From Prochlorococcaceae cyanobacterium jk18x22bins.40 (lineage in GTDB: Bacteria > Cyanobacteriota > Cyanobacteriia > PCC-6307 > Cyanobiaceae), in assembly GCA_022826155.1 (NCBI GenBank), contig JAJDVL010000004.1, positions 1 through 64,000 on the forward strand: a stretch of DNA of 64,000 nt. The letters run 5' to 3'. The position numbers and the translations under genes were made by a program. The notes beneath the pieces are model-generated. The model saw only the letters and a program-made list of their open reading frames with translations. It ran no database searches and had not been told where the DNA came from. Below, one piece after another: positions 19,143 to 28,222 of the stretch. Each line of letters starts with the position of its first letter. Position 1 is the stretch's first letter.

Positions 19143-19823
19143 GTGTCCTTTCTCTCTCGCATGCGCTCTATCGTTTCTGGCGATGATGGTGAGGCCACGG
19201 AAGGCGACCATGACTATGGTTACGATCCGGATGAAAAGCTGATGGGGGGTGGGCTCCCTGCAGGGGGAGATTTTCCTGAGGAGTTCTCCGGCAGTACTGC
19301 CAGTTCAGGCCATGGCGCTCTGGATATGGCCCATGGCCTGGATAAGGAGCCCTTCGCCCAGGACAATATCATTGGGATGCCGGGTATTTCCAGCGAGGTG
19401 GCGGAGGTGATTTTCATGAAGCCACGGAGCTTTAACGAGATGCCACAGGCTATTCAAGCCTTGCGTGAGCGCAGGGCCATCATTCTTAACCTGACCCAGA
19501 TGGATCCCGAAGAAGCCCAGCGTGCCGTGGATTTTGTCTCGGGTGGAAATTTTGCCACCGATGGCAGCCAGGAGCGGCTGGGGGAAGGCATTTTTCTTTT
19601 TGCTCCCAGTTGCGTCAAAGTCACCATGGCGGAGCCTTCCGAGCCAGCGCCGTCTCGGAGCCCGTCAACCGTGAAGCAAAAGAAGCAACAGGAGCCATCT
19701 CATCCAAACGCTCCCGAGCCTTCAGTTTACAACAGCCACAACAGTCATAACAGCCAATCGTCCTCCTTCGTGCCAGAGGTGAACTTCACACCGTTCTCGG
19801 GTGACCTGCCTCCCACTGTCTAG
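19143..19823 (+). CDS. sepF: Cell division protein SepF
   Basis: This 226-residue protein starts at GTG 19143 with the membrane-targeting amphipathic helix [15 protein letters not shown]. An acidic, Gly-rich linker follows, then the SepF domain with [20 protein letters not shown], the conserved [20 protein letters not shown], and [20 protein letters not shown]. The C-terminal region after about residue 165 is Ser/Pro/Asn-rich and likely disordered. SepF anchors FtsZ to the membrane. The pipX-pipY-sepF-proC order is conserved in marine cyanobacteria. Confidence 0.95.
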   Translation: MSFLSRMRSIVSGDDGEATEGDHDYGYDPDEKLMGGGLPAGGDFPEEFSGSTASSGHGALDMAHGLDKEPFAQDNIIGMPGISSEVAEVIFMKPRSFNEMPQAIQALRERRAIILNLTQMDPEEAQRAVDFVSGGNFATDGSQERLGEGIFLFAPSCVKVTMAEPSEPAPSRSPSTVKQKKQQEPSHPNAPEPSVYNSHNSHNSQSSSFVPEVNFTPFSGDLPPTV

Positions 19824-19851
19824 GGTGGCCCCAGCAACTTCAGTTCAGGTC

Positions 19852-20661
19852 ATGGACGGTAGGTGGGGGTTTCTGGGCTACGGCCAGATGGCCCAGTCCA
19901 TGGTGCGGCCCTGGTTGGACAGTGGCTGCCTGCAACGGGAGCAGGTGGTTGCCTGCGTCCGTGACCATGGCCGAGCCGCGGCCCTGTGCAAGCGAGATGG
20001 TGTAGCAGTGGGAGTTGATCTGCGGCCCGTGCTGACGGCGGATCACTTGGTGTTGGCCTGCAAACCTCAGCAGTTGCCCACGGTGCTGGAGACCCGCGCT
20101 GCCCTGAATCCCCCTCCCCAGGAAGGACAGGGCCTGGTGATTTCCATCCTGGCGGGTGTGTCCCTGGGGAGACTACAAACGGCCTTTCCTCAGCGCCCGT
20201 GTGTACGGGCCATGCCCAACATTGCTTGTCGCATCGGAGCCGGTCTGACCGGCTTGGCCATGGCTGCCGGCGCGTCCCCCCAGCACCGTGAACTGGCAAC
20301 CGCCTTGTTTGCGGCCCTCGGCCAAGTGGAGCAGGTGAGCGAGGCGCAGATGGACGCTTTCCTGGCCCTGGCCGCATCAGGCCCCGCCCTGGTGGCGGTG
20401 ATAATGGAAGCCCTGGCGGACGGGGGTGTTGCAGCGGGTCTGCCGCGGGCCCAGGCCAACACCATTGCCCAGGTGATGGTGGCCGGCAGCACCGCACTGT
20501 TGCAGAAGGAGCAGTGGTCCCCAGCCGCCCTCAAGGAGGCTGTCTGTAGCCCCGGCGGCACCAGCATTGCCGCTGTTGCCGAATTGGAGCGTCGTAGCTT
20601 CCGCGCCGCGCTGATGGACGCCGTCCTTGCGGCCCAGCGCCGCTGCCGGGAATTGGGGTAA
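19852..20661 (+). CDS. proC: Pyrroline-5-carboxylate reductase
   Basis: This 269-residue protein performs the last step of proline synthesis. It has the Rossmann NADPH-binding motif GFLGYGQMAQSMVRPWL near residue 5, CKPQQLPTVL near 65, the RAMPNIACRIGAGLTG segment, and the C-terminal substrate signature LKEAVCSPGGTSIAAVAELE. ATG 19852 is chosen because it places the Rossmann motif at the N-terminus; the longer frame from 19801 would overlap sepF. Confidence 0.95.
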   Translation: MDGRWGFLGYGQMAQSMVRPWLDSGCLQREQVVACVRDHGRAAALCKRDGVAVGVDLRPVLTADHLVLACKPQQLPTVLETRAALNPPPQEGQGLVISILAGVSLGRLQTAFPQRPCVRAMPNIACRIGAGLTGLAMAAGASPQHRELATALFAALGQVEQVSEAQMDAFLALAASGPALVAVIMEALADGGVAAGLPRAQANTIAQVMVAGSTALLQKEQWSPAALKEAVCSPGGTSIAAVAELERRSFRAALMDAVLAAQRRCRELG

Positions 20662-20683
20662 GCACCAAACCGGCCAAGGAGAT

Positions 20684-21301
20684 TCAAGGAGCTTTCTGGC
20701 CAAGGCGAGGTTCCTGGCCCATGCGGATGCGCTTGATGTTGCCGCGGTGGCGCCAGACCACCATCACCGTGGCTGCCGTGGCCAGTAGCGTGTAGGGGAG
20801 ACGGGCGTCAGACCCCGCCTTGCCCCAGACCATCAGCATGGGCAGCAGGCCGCCAGCGGTCAGGCTGGCCACCGAGACCATGCGGACACTGGCCAGCACC
20901 AGCAAAAAGCTGCCCAGGCAGGCCAAGGCCACCGCAGGAGCGAGGCCAAGAACCACCCCCAGGGCCGTGGCCACCGCCTTGCCCCCACGAAATCCCAACC
21001 AGAGAGGCCAACTGTGCCCGGCCAGGGCACAGAGACCCACCGCCAACTGCTGCCACGGTGTGGCGCCCCAGCCCTTGGCCAACAGAATGGCCACTGTTCC
21101 CTTGCCCACGTCCACCAGCAGAACCGCCAGGGCCGGCCATCGCCCCACCACCCGCAACACGTTGGTGGCCCCCGTAGAGCCGGAGCCCTGCTGCCGTAGA
21201 TCCACACCACGCAACCATTTCACCACCAGCCAGCCGGCGGGGACGCTCCCCAGGCCATAGGCTGCCAGGAGGCACAGGAGCCAGGATACTTCAGCGTTCA
21301 A
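20684..21301 (-). CDS. plsY: Glycerol-3-phosphate acyltransferase PlsY
   Basis: This 205-residue integral membrane protein has the three PlsY motifs: GSVPAGWLVVKWLRGVDLRQ with GSGSTGATNVLRVVG (about residues 18-50), LCALAGHSWPLWLGFRGGKAVATALG (about 90-115), and a later VVWRHRGNIKRIRMGQE. It acylates glycerol 3-phosphate from acyl-phosphate to start phospholipid and thylakoid-lipid synthesis. It follows the DUF3086 gene by 3 nt and converges with proC. Confidence 0.95.
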   Translation of the reverse strand: MNAEVSWLLCLLAAYGLGSVPAGWLVVKWLRGVDLRQQGSGSTGATNVLRVVGRWPALAVLLVDVGKGTVAILLAKGWGATPWQQLAVGLCALAGHSWPLWLGFRGGKAVATALGVVLGLAPAVALACLGSFLLVLASVRMVSVASLTAGGLLPMLMVWGKAGSDARLPYTLLATAATVMVVWRHRGNIKRIRMGQEPRLGQKAP

Positions 21302-21304
21302 GGA

Positions 21305-22216
21305 TTAGAGGGGATCACTGTCGAGGTCGTCCATGGCCAACTCGTGGGCATCGGCAGCAAAGGCGAGCCAGAGGGGAAACTGGAGGATGGGAATATCAAT
21401 GACCTGCTCGGCGGCGTCAACCAGAATCAAGGGTAGACCATCCTGGCTTTCCAGCCGGTCAGCCCGCTCGATCAGCGCATCCGGCCGCTCAAACAGGCTG
21501 ATGCCGTTGGCGCCAGGGCCAAAATCCTCCCGCGTCAGACCCAGGCTGTCCTGCAATCCTCGTCGCCACTGCCCCAGGCGCTCCGGCGTGCTGGCCAGCA
21601 CCAGGGTGTGCAGTTGGTCCTCCCCGTAAAGCTCCGTGAGAACGGCAATGGCCGCCGCGCCCAGCAACACGTTGCGGCTGCGACTGCCGAGGCTGTTCTG
21701 TGCGCCCCGTCCCTGCTGCTGAAACAACCAGTTGCCGAGCAGCGCCCCATGACCGGCTTCCAGGTGGCGGCGCAACCGCCATGGTGGCCCATAGAAATCC
21801 GGTGTGTCGTGGAAGCCACGGATCATGTCCTCAATAAGAGCCTGATCGGCCAGGAAGGGGCTGGCGGCGCTGGTATTCTGGCTGGGGACTGCTGTAGGGG
21901 GCTGATCCAGGGGCGAAGGCTGAACCATCACCTTCCGGGGGGTCAACTCCAGGTCCTGGGCCCGGTCACTCAACTCCTGTAAGGCGCCCACCAGATACTC
22001 CTGAAACCCTTGCACGCGGCGAGACAACTCGTCGCAGGTGCCGGCAAAGTGGCGGTGAATGTCCTCCTGAAGTCGGTTACGCCGTTGCTCAAGGGTGTTA
22101 ATCTCCGTCAGCAACCGTTGCCGTCGCTCCAAAAGCTCGCTCAGGAACACGTCTGCCGCAGGAGAAGCTGCTGGCGGAGTCCGGGGTGTTGATGCCTCGC
22201 TGTTGCTGGATGTCAT
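21305..22216 (-). CDS. DUF3086-type cyanobacterial protein
   Basis: This 303-residue soluble protein has an N-terminal coiled coil (ELLERRQRLLTEINTLEQRRNR-like, residues about 28-75) and a conserved C-terminal globular part (FYGPPWRLRRHLEAGHGALL, then GQWRRGLQDSLGLTREDFGP and LILVDAAEQVIDIPILQFPL). I recognise it as the DUF3086 family, restricted to cyanobacteria and of unknown function. It sits between DUF3119 and plsY genes with 3- and 10-nt gaps, so a link with envelope lipid metabolism is possible (inference). Confidence 0.8.
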   Translation of the reverse strand: MTSSNSEASTPRTPPAASPAADVFLSELLERRQRLLTEINTLEQRRNRLQEDIHRHFAGTCDELSRRVQGFQEYLVGALQELSDRAQDLELTPRKVMVQPSPLDQPPTAVPSQNTSAASPFLADQALIEDMIRGFHDTPDFYGPPWRLRRHLEAGHGALLGNWLFQQQGRGAQNSLGSRSRNVLLGAAAIAVLTELYGEDQLHTLVLASTPERLGQWRRGLQDSLGLTREDFGPGANGISLFERPDALIERADRLESQDGLPLILVDAAEQVIDIPILQFPLWLAFAADAHELAMDDLDSDPL

Positions 22217-22226
22217 GGACGTGGAT

Positions 22227-22625
22227 TCAGGGGGCGTCAGCAGAACTGGCGGCGACGTTCACGTGGCCAAGCCGCTGCTCCAGTTGTTGGCGTAGCCCCT
22301 GCCCATCCATAATCACCGGCACGAAATGAATGCCGTTCACTTCACGGAAGTAGAGGAGAAGGGGGAACGGCATCCAGAACAGGCGCCAGTTGCGCCAGTT
22401 TTTGTAGGGGAAGCGGCGCAGCACCACGGCTCCGTTGTGCAACTCCAGCGCATCAGGGCCAAACACCAGGCGCAGCCGCACACTCTGAAAGAGCAAAACC
22501 AGGCCCAGTAACGCCACGGCGCCACCGGCCACCAGGTTCAGCAGGCACAGCAGAGTACCCAGCAGCAGGATGGCCAGAGGCAACCGTAGGTCCGGCGCCA
22601 GCGCCACCGTCTCCGCAGCATCCAT
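22227..22625 (-). CDS. DUF3119-type small membrane protein
   Basis: This 132-residue protein has two adjacent hydrophobic helices (residues about 15-45), then a soluble domain with VLRRFPYKNWRNWRLFWMPF and PLLLYFREVNGIHFVPV. This is the cyanobacterial and plastid DUF3119 pattern. Function is not established. It belongs to the minus-strand run MFS-mlaE-DUF3119-DUF3086-plsY. Confidence 0.8.
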   Translation of the reverse strand: MDAAETVALAPDLRLPLAILLLGTLLCLLNLVAGGAVALLGLVLLFQSVRLRLVFGPDALELHNGAVVLRRFPYKNWRNWRLFWMPFPLLLYFREVNGIHFVPVIMDGQGLRQQLEQRLGHVNVAASSADAP

Positions 22626-22673
22626 GGCTCAGCCCGATCCTCAAGATGGAAACCACTCTAAAGGCCGGTCCCC

Positions 22674-23429
22674 TCATCCGAAAAAGATCTGGGTCAGACC
22701 CACGTTGACCAACGCCAGCAGCACCAGGGTCATGACCACGGCGCCAGTGGTGCTGGTACCCACTTCCCTGGGTCCCCCCCTGGTGGAGAGGCCCCAGCCA
22801 CAGGCGATCAGCGCGATCACCAGGCCAAACACGATCCCTTTACAGAGCATGGCGGGCACGTCTGCGGGGTCCATCCATTGCCTCACGGACTGCCAGAACA
22901 CCGCAGGTGGAATTCCGTAGTATTCCGCGCAACTGATGGTGCCGGACACCATTCCCACCATGAAGAAGGCCATGGTCTGCAGGGGCGTCATCACCAGCAA
23001 CGCCACCACTCTCGGCACAACAAGGTACTGCACCGGGTCCGTCCGCAGCATCTTGATGGCGTCCACCTGTTCGGTGACAGCCATGGTGCCCAATTCTGCG
23101 GAATAGGCCGTCGCCACCTTGCCCGTGATCAACACCGCGGACAGGATCGGGGCAATTTCCCGAGCCAACCCTACAGCCAACATGCCGCCAACAGCTTCAC
23201 CAGCCCCCAGGTCCGTAAGTTCCGAGGCCACTTGCACGTTGAATACGGTGCCAGCGGCAACACCCACCAGCAGCACCACCAAAAAACTGTCGGGGCCGGC
23301 AATGTGCATCTGGGCCAGGGTTTCACTGCCGCCCCAGTGACCACGGGCCAGAGCGGCAACGGTTTGGCCGCTGAGCAACAGGCTGCTGCCCAGACGTTTG
23401 AGCCATCGGGGCGTCGTCATGTTGGGCAT
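22674..23429 (-). CDS. MlaE-family lipid ABC transporter permease
   Basis: This 251-residue membrane protein is recognised by GPDSFLVVLLVGVAAGTVFN, LAREIAPILSAVLITGKVAT, AYSAELGTMAVTEQVDAIKM and LVVPRVVALLVMTPLQ, the MlaE/TGD1 family core. The family moves phospholipids or lipids between the outer and inner envelope; in cyanobacteria and plastids it is linked to thylakoid lipid supply. The ATPase and MCE partners are not next to it in this window. Confidence 0.92.
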   Translation of the reverse strand: MPNMTTPRWLKRLGSSLLLSGQTVAALARGHWGGSETLAQMHIAGPDSFLVVLLVGVAAGTVFNVQVASELTDLGAGEAVGGMLAVGLAREIAPILSAVLITGKVATAYSAELGTMAVTEQVDAIKMLRTDPVQYLVVPRVVALLVMTPLQTMAFFMVGMVSGTISCAEYYGIPPAVFWQSVRQWMDPADVPAMLCKGIVFGLVIALIACGWGLSTRGGPREVGTSTTGAVVMTLVLLALVNVGLTQIFFG

Positions 23430-23451
23430 GGTCGGGTGAGCAGGATGGTCA

Positions 23452-24801
23452 TCAAAAAGTCGAGATCTGTTGGGTGCTCCGCCGGGGCCAGTGGCGCATC
23501 ACAATAAGGCCCAGGATCAGCAAGGTTCCCGGCACCACGCTGATGCACAGACGAATCATGACGACGGCGCCAGCAGGCTGGTCCACCCCTTGGCTAGCCA
23601 GATAGCCGCTCAACTCCAGTACAATGCCCAGAACAAAAATGCCCAGGCCAATGCCCAGCTTCTGGACCAGCACCATCCAGGCCGTGTAGAAGCCGGCGGG
23701 GTGATCGGGATCGGCATCAATGGCGTCAGGGAGCAAAGACCAGGGGATGAGGAAGGCCGTGGCGCCCCCCAGCCCCAGAAGGGTGATGGTGAGCACCAGC
23801 AGGGTCAGAAACAATCCCTGCCAGGCAGTGCCCATCTGTGCGGGAAAGGGAGGCAGCACCAGGGCCAGGACAAGAGCAACACCCCAGAGGGTCAACCCCC
23901 ACCGCAGGGCCGGAATCCGCCCCCGCCGCTGAGCCACCTGCCCCCAAAGCCAGAGCCCCACCATGGCCGACACCTGAAACACCATGGGCATGGCCAGGGC
24001 CCAGTCGTCCCCCAGATGCAGCACCACCCGCAGGAACAGCAGGGAGACGGTCTGCATCAGTTGTAGGGCATACCAGAGCAGCAGATAGAGCCCCAGCACC
24101 ATGCGAAAGCGTCCGTTGGCGGCAATCCGTCTCAGTTGCACCCAGATGGTGTCCAAATGAGGGGCCGGCGTGAGGGCGCTGCGGGCAAAGGGGCTAAGGC
24201 CCACGGCGCAGACCAGGCCGGAGCCGGCAATCAGGACGCCCCCCAGCACTCCCAACCGCTCGTACCCCACCGCCCCTTGGGGCACCAGGGAGAAGGCCAG
24301 CACGAGCCCCAGGAAACCGGCCATGAGGGATCCGGTGAAGCGGGCCGCATTGAGATGGGTGCGCACACTGGCACTCCTGGAGAGTTCGCTGGGCAGGGCG
24401 GCGTAGGGGAGATTCATGGCGGTATAGGCCGTCATGAGCAGCACCGCCATCACGCTGTAGTAGGCCAGGCGCTGCCCGGGGGCGCCTGGGGGCACCCACC
24501 ACGTGGCGGCAAAACAGAATCCGAGGGGAACGGCAGCCCCGGCAATCCACGGCAGACGGGCGCCCCAGGCGGTGCGGGTTCGGTCACTGAGCCAGCCGAT
24601 CATGGGATCACTCAAGGCGTCCCACACCTTGATGACCATGAGCATGGCTCCTGCAAATCCTGCCGAGAGTCCCGCCACTTCCGTAAAGAAGGGGAAGAGG
24701 TAAAAACCCAGCACGGTGGCCGCCAACCCTGTGCCCGCATCCCCCAAGCCGTAGGCCAGGTAAAGACGAAGCTGCCGCCCCACTGCCAAGGTTCCACCCA
24801 A
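23452..24801 (-). CDS. Glycoside-pentoside-hexuronide (GPH/MelB-type) MFS transporter
   Basis: This 449-residue protein has about 12 hydrophobic helices and the GPH signature region: YGLGDAGTGLAATVLGFYLF, FFTEVAGLSAGFAGAMLMV, then KVWDALSDPMIGWLSDRTRT (about residues 50-75). The family carries sugars or related solutes with H+ or Na+. Cyanobacterial members are of unknown substrate. It begins the minus-strand run that continues to plsY, 22 nt before mlaE. Confidence 0.85.
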   Translation of the reverse strand: MGGTLAVGRQLRLYLAYGLGDAGTGLAATVLGFYLFPFFTEVAGLSAGFAGAMLMVIKVWDALSDPMIGWLSDRTRTAWGARLPWIAGAAVPLGFCFAATWWVPPGAPGQRLAYYSVMAVLLMTAYTAMNLPYAALPSELSRSASVRTHLNAARFTGSLMAGFLGLVLAFSLVPQGAVGYERLGVLGGVLIAGSGLVCAVGLSPFARSALTPAPHLDTIWVQLRRIAANGRFRMVLGLYLLLWYALQLMQTVSLLFLRVVLHLGDDWALAMPMVFQVSAMVGLWLWGQVAQRRGRIPALRWGLTLWGVALVLALVLPPFPAQMGTAWQGLFLTLLVLTITLLGLGGATAFLIPWSLLPDAIDADPDHPAGFYTAWMVLVQKLGIGLGIFVLGIVLELSGYLASQGVDQPAGAVVMIRLCISVVPGTLLILGLIVMRHWPRRSTQQISTF

Positions 24802-24833
24802 GGGATTAAGCTGCTACGGGCAGCACGCCATAA

Positions 24834-24904
24834 GCGGACATAGTTTAGTGGTAAAACCTCAGCCTTCCAAGCTGATGATGGGGGTTCGATTCCCCCTGTC
24901 CGCT
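24834..24904 (+). tRNA. tRNA-Gly (anticodon TCC)
   Basis: A 71-nt cloverleaf: acceptor GCGGACA pairs with TGTCCGC, D-arm TAGTTTAGTGGTAAAAC, anticodon stem TCAGC/GCTGA with loop CTTCCAA (anticodon TCC), T-loop GGTTCGATTCC and discriminator T. CCA is not encoded. It lies between the GPH transporter gene and glgX. Confidence 0.96.
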
Positions 24905-24934
24905 TCTCCATCACGGGGCGCTGGGGCGAAATGA

Positions 24935-27004
24935 TCAGGCTGGATCAGCCTCCAGCGAGGGAGGGCAGTGACGACCGGCCACCATCAGTGCCAAGCTGTG
25001 GGATTCCAGATGCACCCGGCCCTGGGGCCACGAACGGGGGCATCGGGGCAGGTCCTCGTCTGCCGGGAGCGCCGTATTGATCAGACGGTGCCAGCCACTG
25101 TGGCACCTGGGCAGATCGAATGGAATGGACTCGTGAAATGCGTTGAGGCCACACCAAAGGACCACGTCCCCAGTGGCTGTATGCACACTCCAGGCCAAAG
25201 CGTGGGACCAGGCGCCATAATCCGGTCGGTTGAGCTTTGGGCCGTGCCACTTGCGGTACGGCTGGAGCGGCGTAGCTTCGGCCTGCTCCTGAATGAGGGT
25301 GGAGGGATTCAGCCAACTGCTCAGGGCCGCCCGCAGCCGCAGCAAGCGGCGCACATAGCGCCCCATGGCCTGCTCGGCCGGGCCATGATCCCAGGTCATC
25401 CAGCCCACCAGGTTGTCCTGGCACCAACTGTTGTTGTTGCCCCCCTGGCTGCGGTTCACCTCATCCCCCATCCACAACAGAGGAACTCCCGGCGCCAACA
25501 GCAGGGAGGTGATCAGGTTGCGCACTTGGCGGCAACGCAAAGCTTGAATGCGGTCGTCACTGCTGGGTCCCTCAACACCGCAGTTCCAGGAGTTGTTATG
25601 ACTGTCCCCATCACGATTGCTTTCGCCGTTGGCGAGATTGTGCTTGCAGTTGTAGCTCACCAGATCTTGCAGTGTAAAGCCGTCATGGGCAGTGACAAAG
25701 TGGATGGAACGGCCAGGCCGCACGTCGGCCGCGGCAAATAGGTCCCGGTTGCCGCTGAGCCGCTGGCGCATGTTCCAGCAGGTGTTCTGATCCCCTTTCC
25801 AAAAGCGCCGCACGTCATCCCGGAAACGGCCGTTCCACACGCCGAAGTCCTGGGCGGGAAAGTCGGCAAGCCGGTACAGCCCCCCACAATCCCAGGGCTC
25901 ACCCGTCAACTTGAGATCCGCCAACAGGGGATCTGCGGCCATGGCCCTGAAGAGCGGGGCCTCCTTCAAGGGAGCCAGGTGTTCCCCCCGGGTTAACGCA
26001 GCGGCAAGGTCAAAGCGAAAGCCGTCCACACCCAGCTCCACGGCCCAGCAACGCAGCGACTCCAGGATCAGGTGCTGCACGTGGGGACGGTTGGCCGCAA
26101 TGCTGTTGCCGCAGCCACTCACGTCCTGATAGCAACCACCGCTATCGCAGAAGTAATAAAGCTGCTCCCCGAAGCCTCTCCAACTGATGGCGGGACCATC
26201 GTCTCCCCCCTCAGCGGTGTGGTTGTAGACCACGTCCACAAAAACCTCCAGATTTTCCCGGTGGCAGGCGGTCACGAATGCCCGCATCTGCTGGCGGGCC
26301 TGAAGGGGGTCATGGCCCACCACGTAGTCCGGATGCAGGGAAAACCAGTTGATGGGGGCATAGCCCCAGTAGTTGTGGAGGCCTGCGGGCGCACTGCAGG
26401 GATCAAAGCACTGCAGGGGCAGCAGTTCTATGGTGGTGACCCCCAGGGATTTCAGGTGGGGGAGCAGGTGACGCAGCCCCAGCAGCGTTCCCTTTTCCTC
26501 AGGGGAAACCGGCGCCCCCCAACCACGGGTGAACCCCCCTGGATGGAGTTCATAGATGACCGTATCCCGCCATGGCCGCCTCGGCCGGGGTGCTGCCGTG
26601 AAGTCGAACGGATGGCGCTCCGTGACCACACCCTTGAGACAGCAGTCCATGTTGGGCAGTGCGCCATGGCCGGCCTGGCGCTCATACACCTGCCAGCCAT
26701 CCACGGCCCGGGCACAGGGATCCAGCAACACCTTGGCGGGATTGAAGCCCGCCGCTTCCGGGCCGTACACCCTGTACCCGTAACGACAGCCAACGCCAAC
26801 GCCGTTGACGAACACATGCCAGACATCACCGCTGCGATGGGCTGGTCCCAGGGGAATGATCCGGCTGGGGGTGGGGCTGCTGCCCTGGTCAAAGAGCAGC
26901 AACTCCATGTGGGTTGCCTGGGGCGCCACCACAGCAAAATTGACGCCATCGGCGCCAACGTCCGCGCCAAGGGGGCCAGGACGACCAAGCCAGGTCGAAG
27001 TCAC
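24935..27004 (-). CDS. glgX: Glycogen debranching enzyme (isoamylase family)
   Basis: This 689-residue protein hydrolyses alpha-1,6 branches in glycogen. The N-terminal CBM48-like beta domain has PLGADVGADGVNFAVVAP. The GH13 catalytic barrel follows, with VVYNHTAEGG (about residue 260), the nucleophile in GFRFDLA, the acid in LTGEPWD, and FVTAHDGFT with the third carboxylate. The segment NNSWNCGVEG is typical for the GlgX/TreX group. Length is normal. Divergent from the MBL gene with a 53-nt gap. Confidence 0.94.
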   Translation of the reverse strand: MTSTWLGRPGPLGADVGADGVNFAVVAPQATHMELLLFDQGSSPTPSRIIPLGPAHRSGDVWHVFVNGVGVGCRYGYRVYGPEAAGFNPAKVLLDPCARAVDGWQVYERQAGHGALPNMDCCLKGVVTERHPFDFTAAPRPRRPWRDTVIYELHPGGFTRGWGAPVSPEEKGTLLGLRHLLPHLKSLGVTTIELLPLQCFDPCSAPAGLHNYWGYAPINWFSLHPDYVVGHDPLQARQQMRAFVTACHRENLEVFVDVVYNHTAEGGDDGPAISWRGFGEQLYYFCDSGGCYQDVSGCGNSIAANRPHVQHLILESLRCWAVELGVDGFRFDLAAALTRGEHLAPLKEAPLFRAMAADPLLADLKLTGEPWDCGGLYRLADFPAQDFGVWNGRFRDDVRRFWKGDQNTCWNMRQRLSGNRDLFAAADVRPGRSIHFVTAHDGFTLQDLVSYNCKHNLANGESNRDGDSHNNSWNCGVEGPSSDDRIQALRCRQVRNLITSLLLAPGVPLLWMGDEVNRSQGGNNNSWCQDNLVGWMTWDHGPAEQAMGRYVRRLLRLRAALSSWLNPSTLIQEQAEATPLQPYRKWHGPKLNRPDYGAWSHALAWSVHTATGDVVLWCGLNAFHESIPFDLPRCHSGWHRLINTALPADEDLPRCPRSWPQGRVHLESHSLALMVAGRHCPPSLEADPA

Positions 27005-27057
27005 ACATGGTCAGGGCCGCTGCTAAACCCTAAGTCCACGACTCCGGCATCGCCACC

Positions 27058-27762
27058 ATGTCCAGGCATCCGTTCCCTGCCGACTCCCTGCCAGCGGGAC
27101 GTTCCCCCCAAGAGGTGGTGGAGGGGCTCTGGGTTTTCGCTCCTAACCGGGAGAGCCGCGGCACGGTCGCCTGGCTACTGCGCACCCGCACAGGACCCGT
27201 GCTGGTAGACGTGCCGGATATCACCCAGGCCAACCTGGCACTGTTGTCGGGGCAAGGGGACGGTGGTCGGATTGTGGTGACCCATCGCACAGCCCACGGG
27301 GCGCTGCGGCGGCTGGCGCAGCGCCTGGGCTGGGAGGTGTGGATCCAGGAGCAGGAGGCCTATCTACTGCCCACCATGGCCCTGAAGACGTTTTGTCAAG
27401 AGCAGAAGCTGGGTCATGACCTGGCGCTCTACTGGACCCCTGGCCCCACACCCGGCTCCTGCTGTCTCCATTGGCGTAGCGGTCAGAGCGTGCTCTTCTG
27501 TGGTCGCCTGCTGCAACCGCAACCCAACGGCCGCGTGGCGCCGGTGCGCACGGCCCACACCTTCCATTGGGGTCGCCTCCTCACCAGCTTGGCGCGGTTG
27601 CGCCAGTGGCTTGGCCCCGATAAACCTGACCGGATTGCCTGCAGTACGGGTCTGGTTCACCTCCGTGGGGGCGCGCTTGTGGACCAGGGCGCCAGCGCCC
27701 TGGCGGCACTGAACCTGGGGACACTGCAAGCTGTGGACCGCGGTCCCAACCTGCCCTGGTGA
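27058..27762 (+). CDS. Metallo-beta-lactamase-fold protein with a degenerate metal motif
   Basis: This 234-residue protein has an MBL-fold layout: N-terminal beta strands (GLWVFAPNRESRGTVAWLLR, then GPVLVDVPD), the expected HxHxDH position, and later beta segments (TPGPTPGSCCLHWRSGQSVL, then CGRLL). The metal motif reads VVTHRTAHGA, so only some of the His ligands remain and the Asp is missing. In active enzymes TPGHTPGS carries a His; here it is TPGPTPGS. This suggests loss of hydrolase activity, perhaps a regulatory or structural role. Cyanobacteria carry related proteins of unknown function. Confidence 0.75.
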   Translation: MSRHPFPADSLPAGRSPQEVVEGLWVFAPNRESRGTVAWLLRTRTGPVLVDVPDITQANLALLSGQGDGGRIVVTHRTAHGALRRLAQRLGWEVWIQEQEAYLLPTMALKTFCQEQKLGHDLALYWTPGPTPGSCCLHWRSGQSVLFCGRLLQPQPNGRVAPVRTAHTFHWGRLLTSLARLRQWLGPDKPDRIACSTGLVHLRGGALVDQGASALAALNLGTLQAVDRGPNLPW

Positions 27763-27778
27763 GCGGCACCAGGGCAGG
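27750..27778 (+). terminator. Strong hairpin at the end of the MBL gene
   Basis: A perfect 12-bp inverted repeat (arms 27750-27761 and 27767-27778, loop AGCGG) spans the stop codon of the MBL gene. There is no T-run afterwards, but the stability and position suggest a transcript 3' end or a stabilising hairpin separating it from hupB. Confidence 0.5.
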
Positions 27779-27926
27779 CGCGGCGCCGGTCCATGCCCTC
27801 GATTAGCAAAATCACCCATTGGGGGGCGCTTTTGATTGCTTCTGGGGGCATAATCTCTTAGCGTGAATTGATCATGCCTCGGCTGGGTGCCGCCCTGCTC
27901 AGCGCATCTTTCCTCTCTTCTCCTCA

Positions 27927-28217
27927 ATGAACAAAGCCGACCTCGTCAACAGCGTTGCTGCTGACCTCTCTGATTTTGATCTGAAACGGGCAGATGTTTC
28001 CCGTGTGGTAGAGACAACCATTGACACCATCATCAACTCTGTTGTCGCTGGGGAGAAGGTGTCAATCCTTGGCTTCGGATCCTTTGAGTCCCGTGAACGA
28101 TCAGCCCGTCAAGGCCTGAATCCCAAGACAGGGGAGCCGATTCAGATTCCGGCCAAGCGCGTCCCCGCCTTTACCCCCGGCAAGATGTTCAAGGATCGGG
28201 TGCAGGAAGGAGCCTGA
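27927..28217 (+). CDS. hup: HU family DNA-binding protein
   Basis: This 96-residue nucleoid protein has the HU signature GFGSFESRERSARQGLNPKTG (positions about 46-66) and the DNA-intercalating Pro in IPAKRVPAFTPGKMFKDRV. The N-terminus MNKADLVNSVAADLSDF is typical. Its last codons contain the AAGGAG ribosome-binding site for the next gene (gluQ), so the two are probably coupled. Confidence 0.96.
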   Translation: MNKADLVNSVAADLSDFDLKRADVSRVVETTIDTIINSVVAGEKVSILGFGSFESRERSARQGLNPKTGEPIQIPAKRVPAFTPGKMFKDRVQEGA

Positions 28218-28222
28218 TCCAA

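Noticed and set aside
24930-24951. Small hairpin AGGCTG/CAGCCT at the glgX stop
   Set aside because: Only 6 bp and without T-run; too weak to call a terminator.
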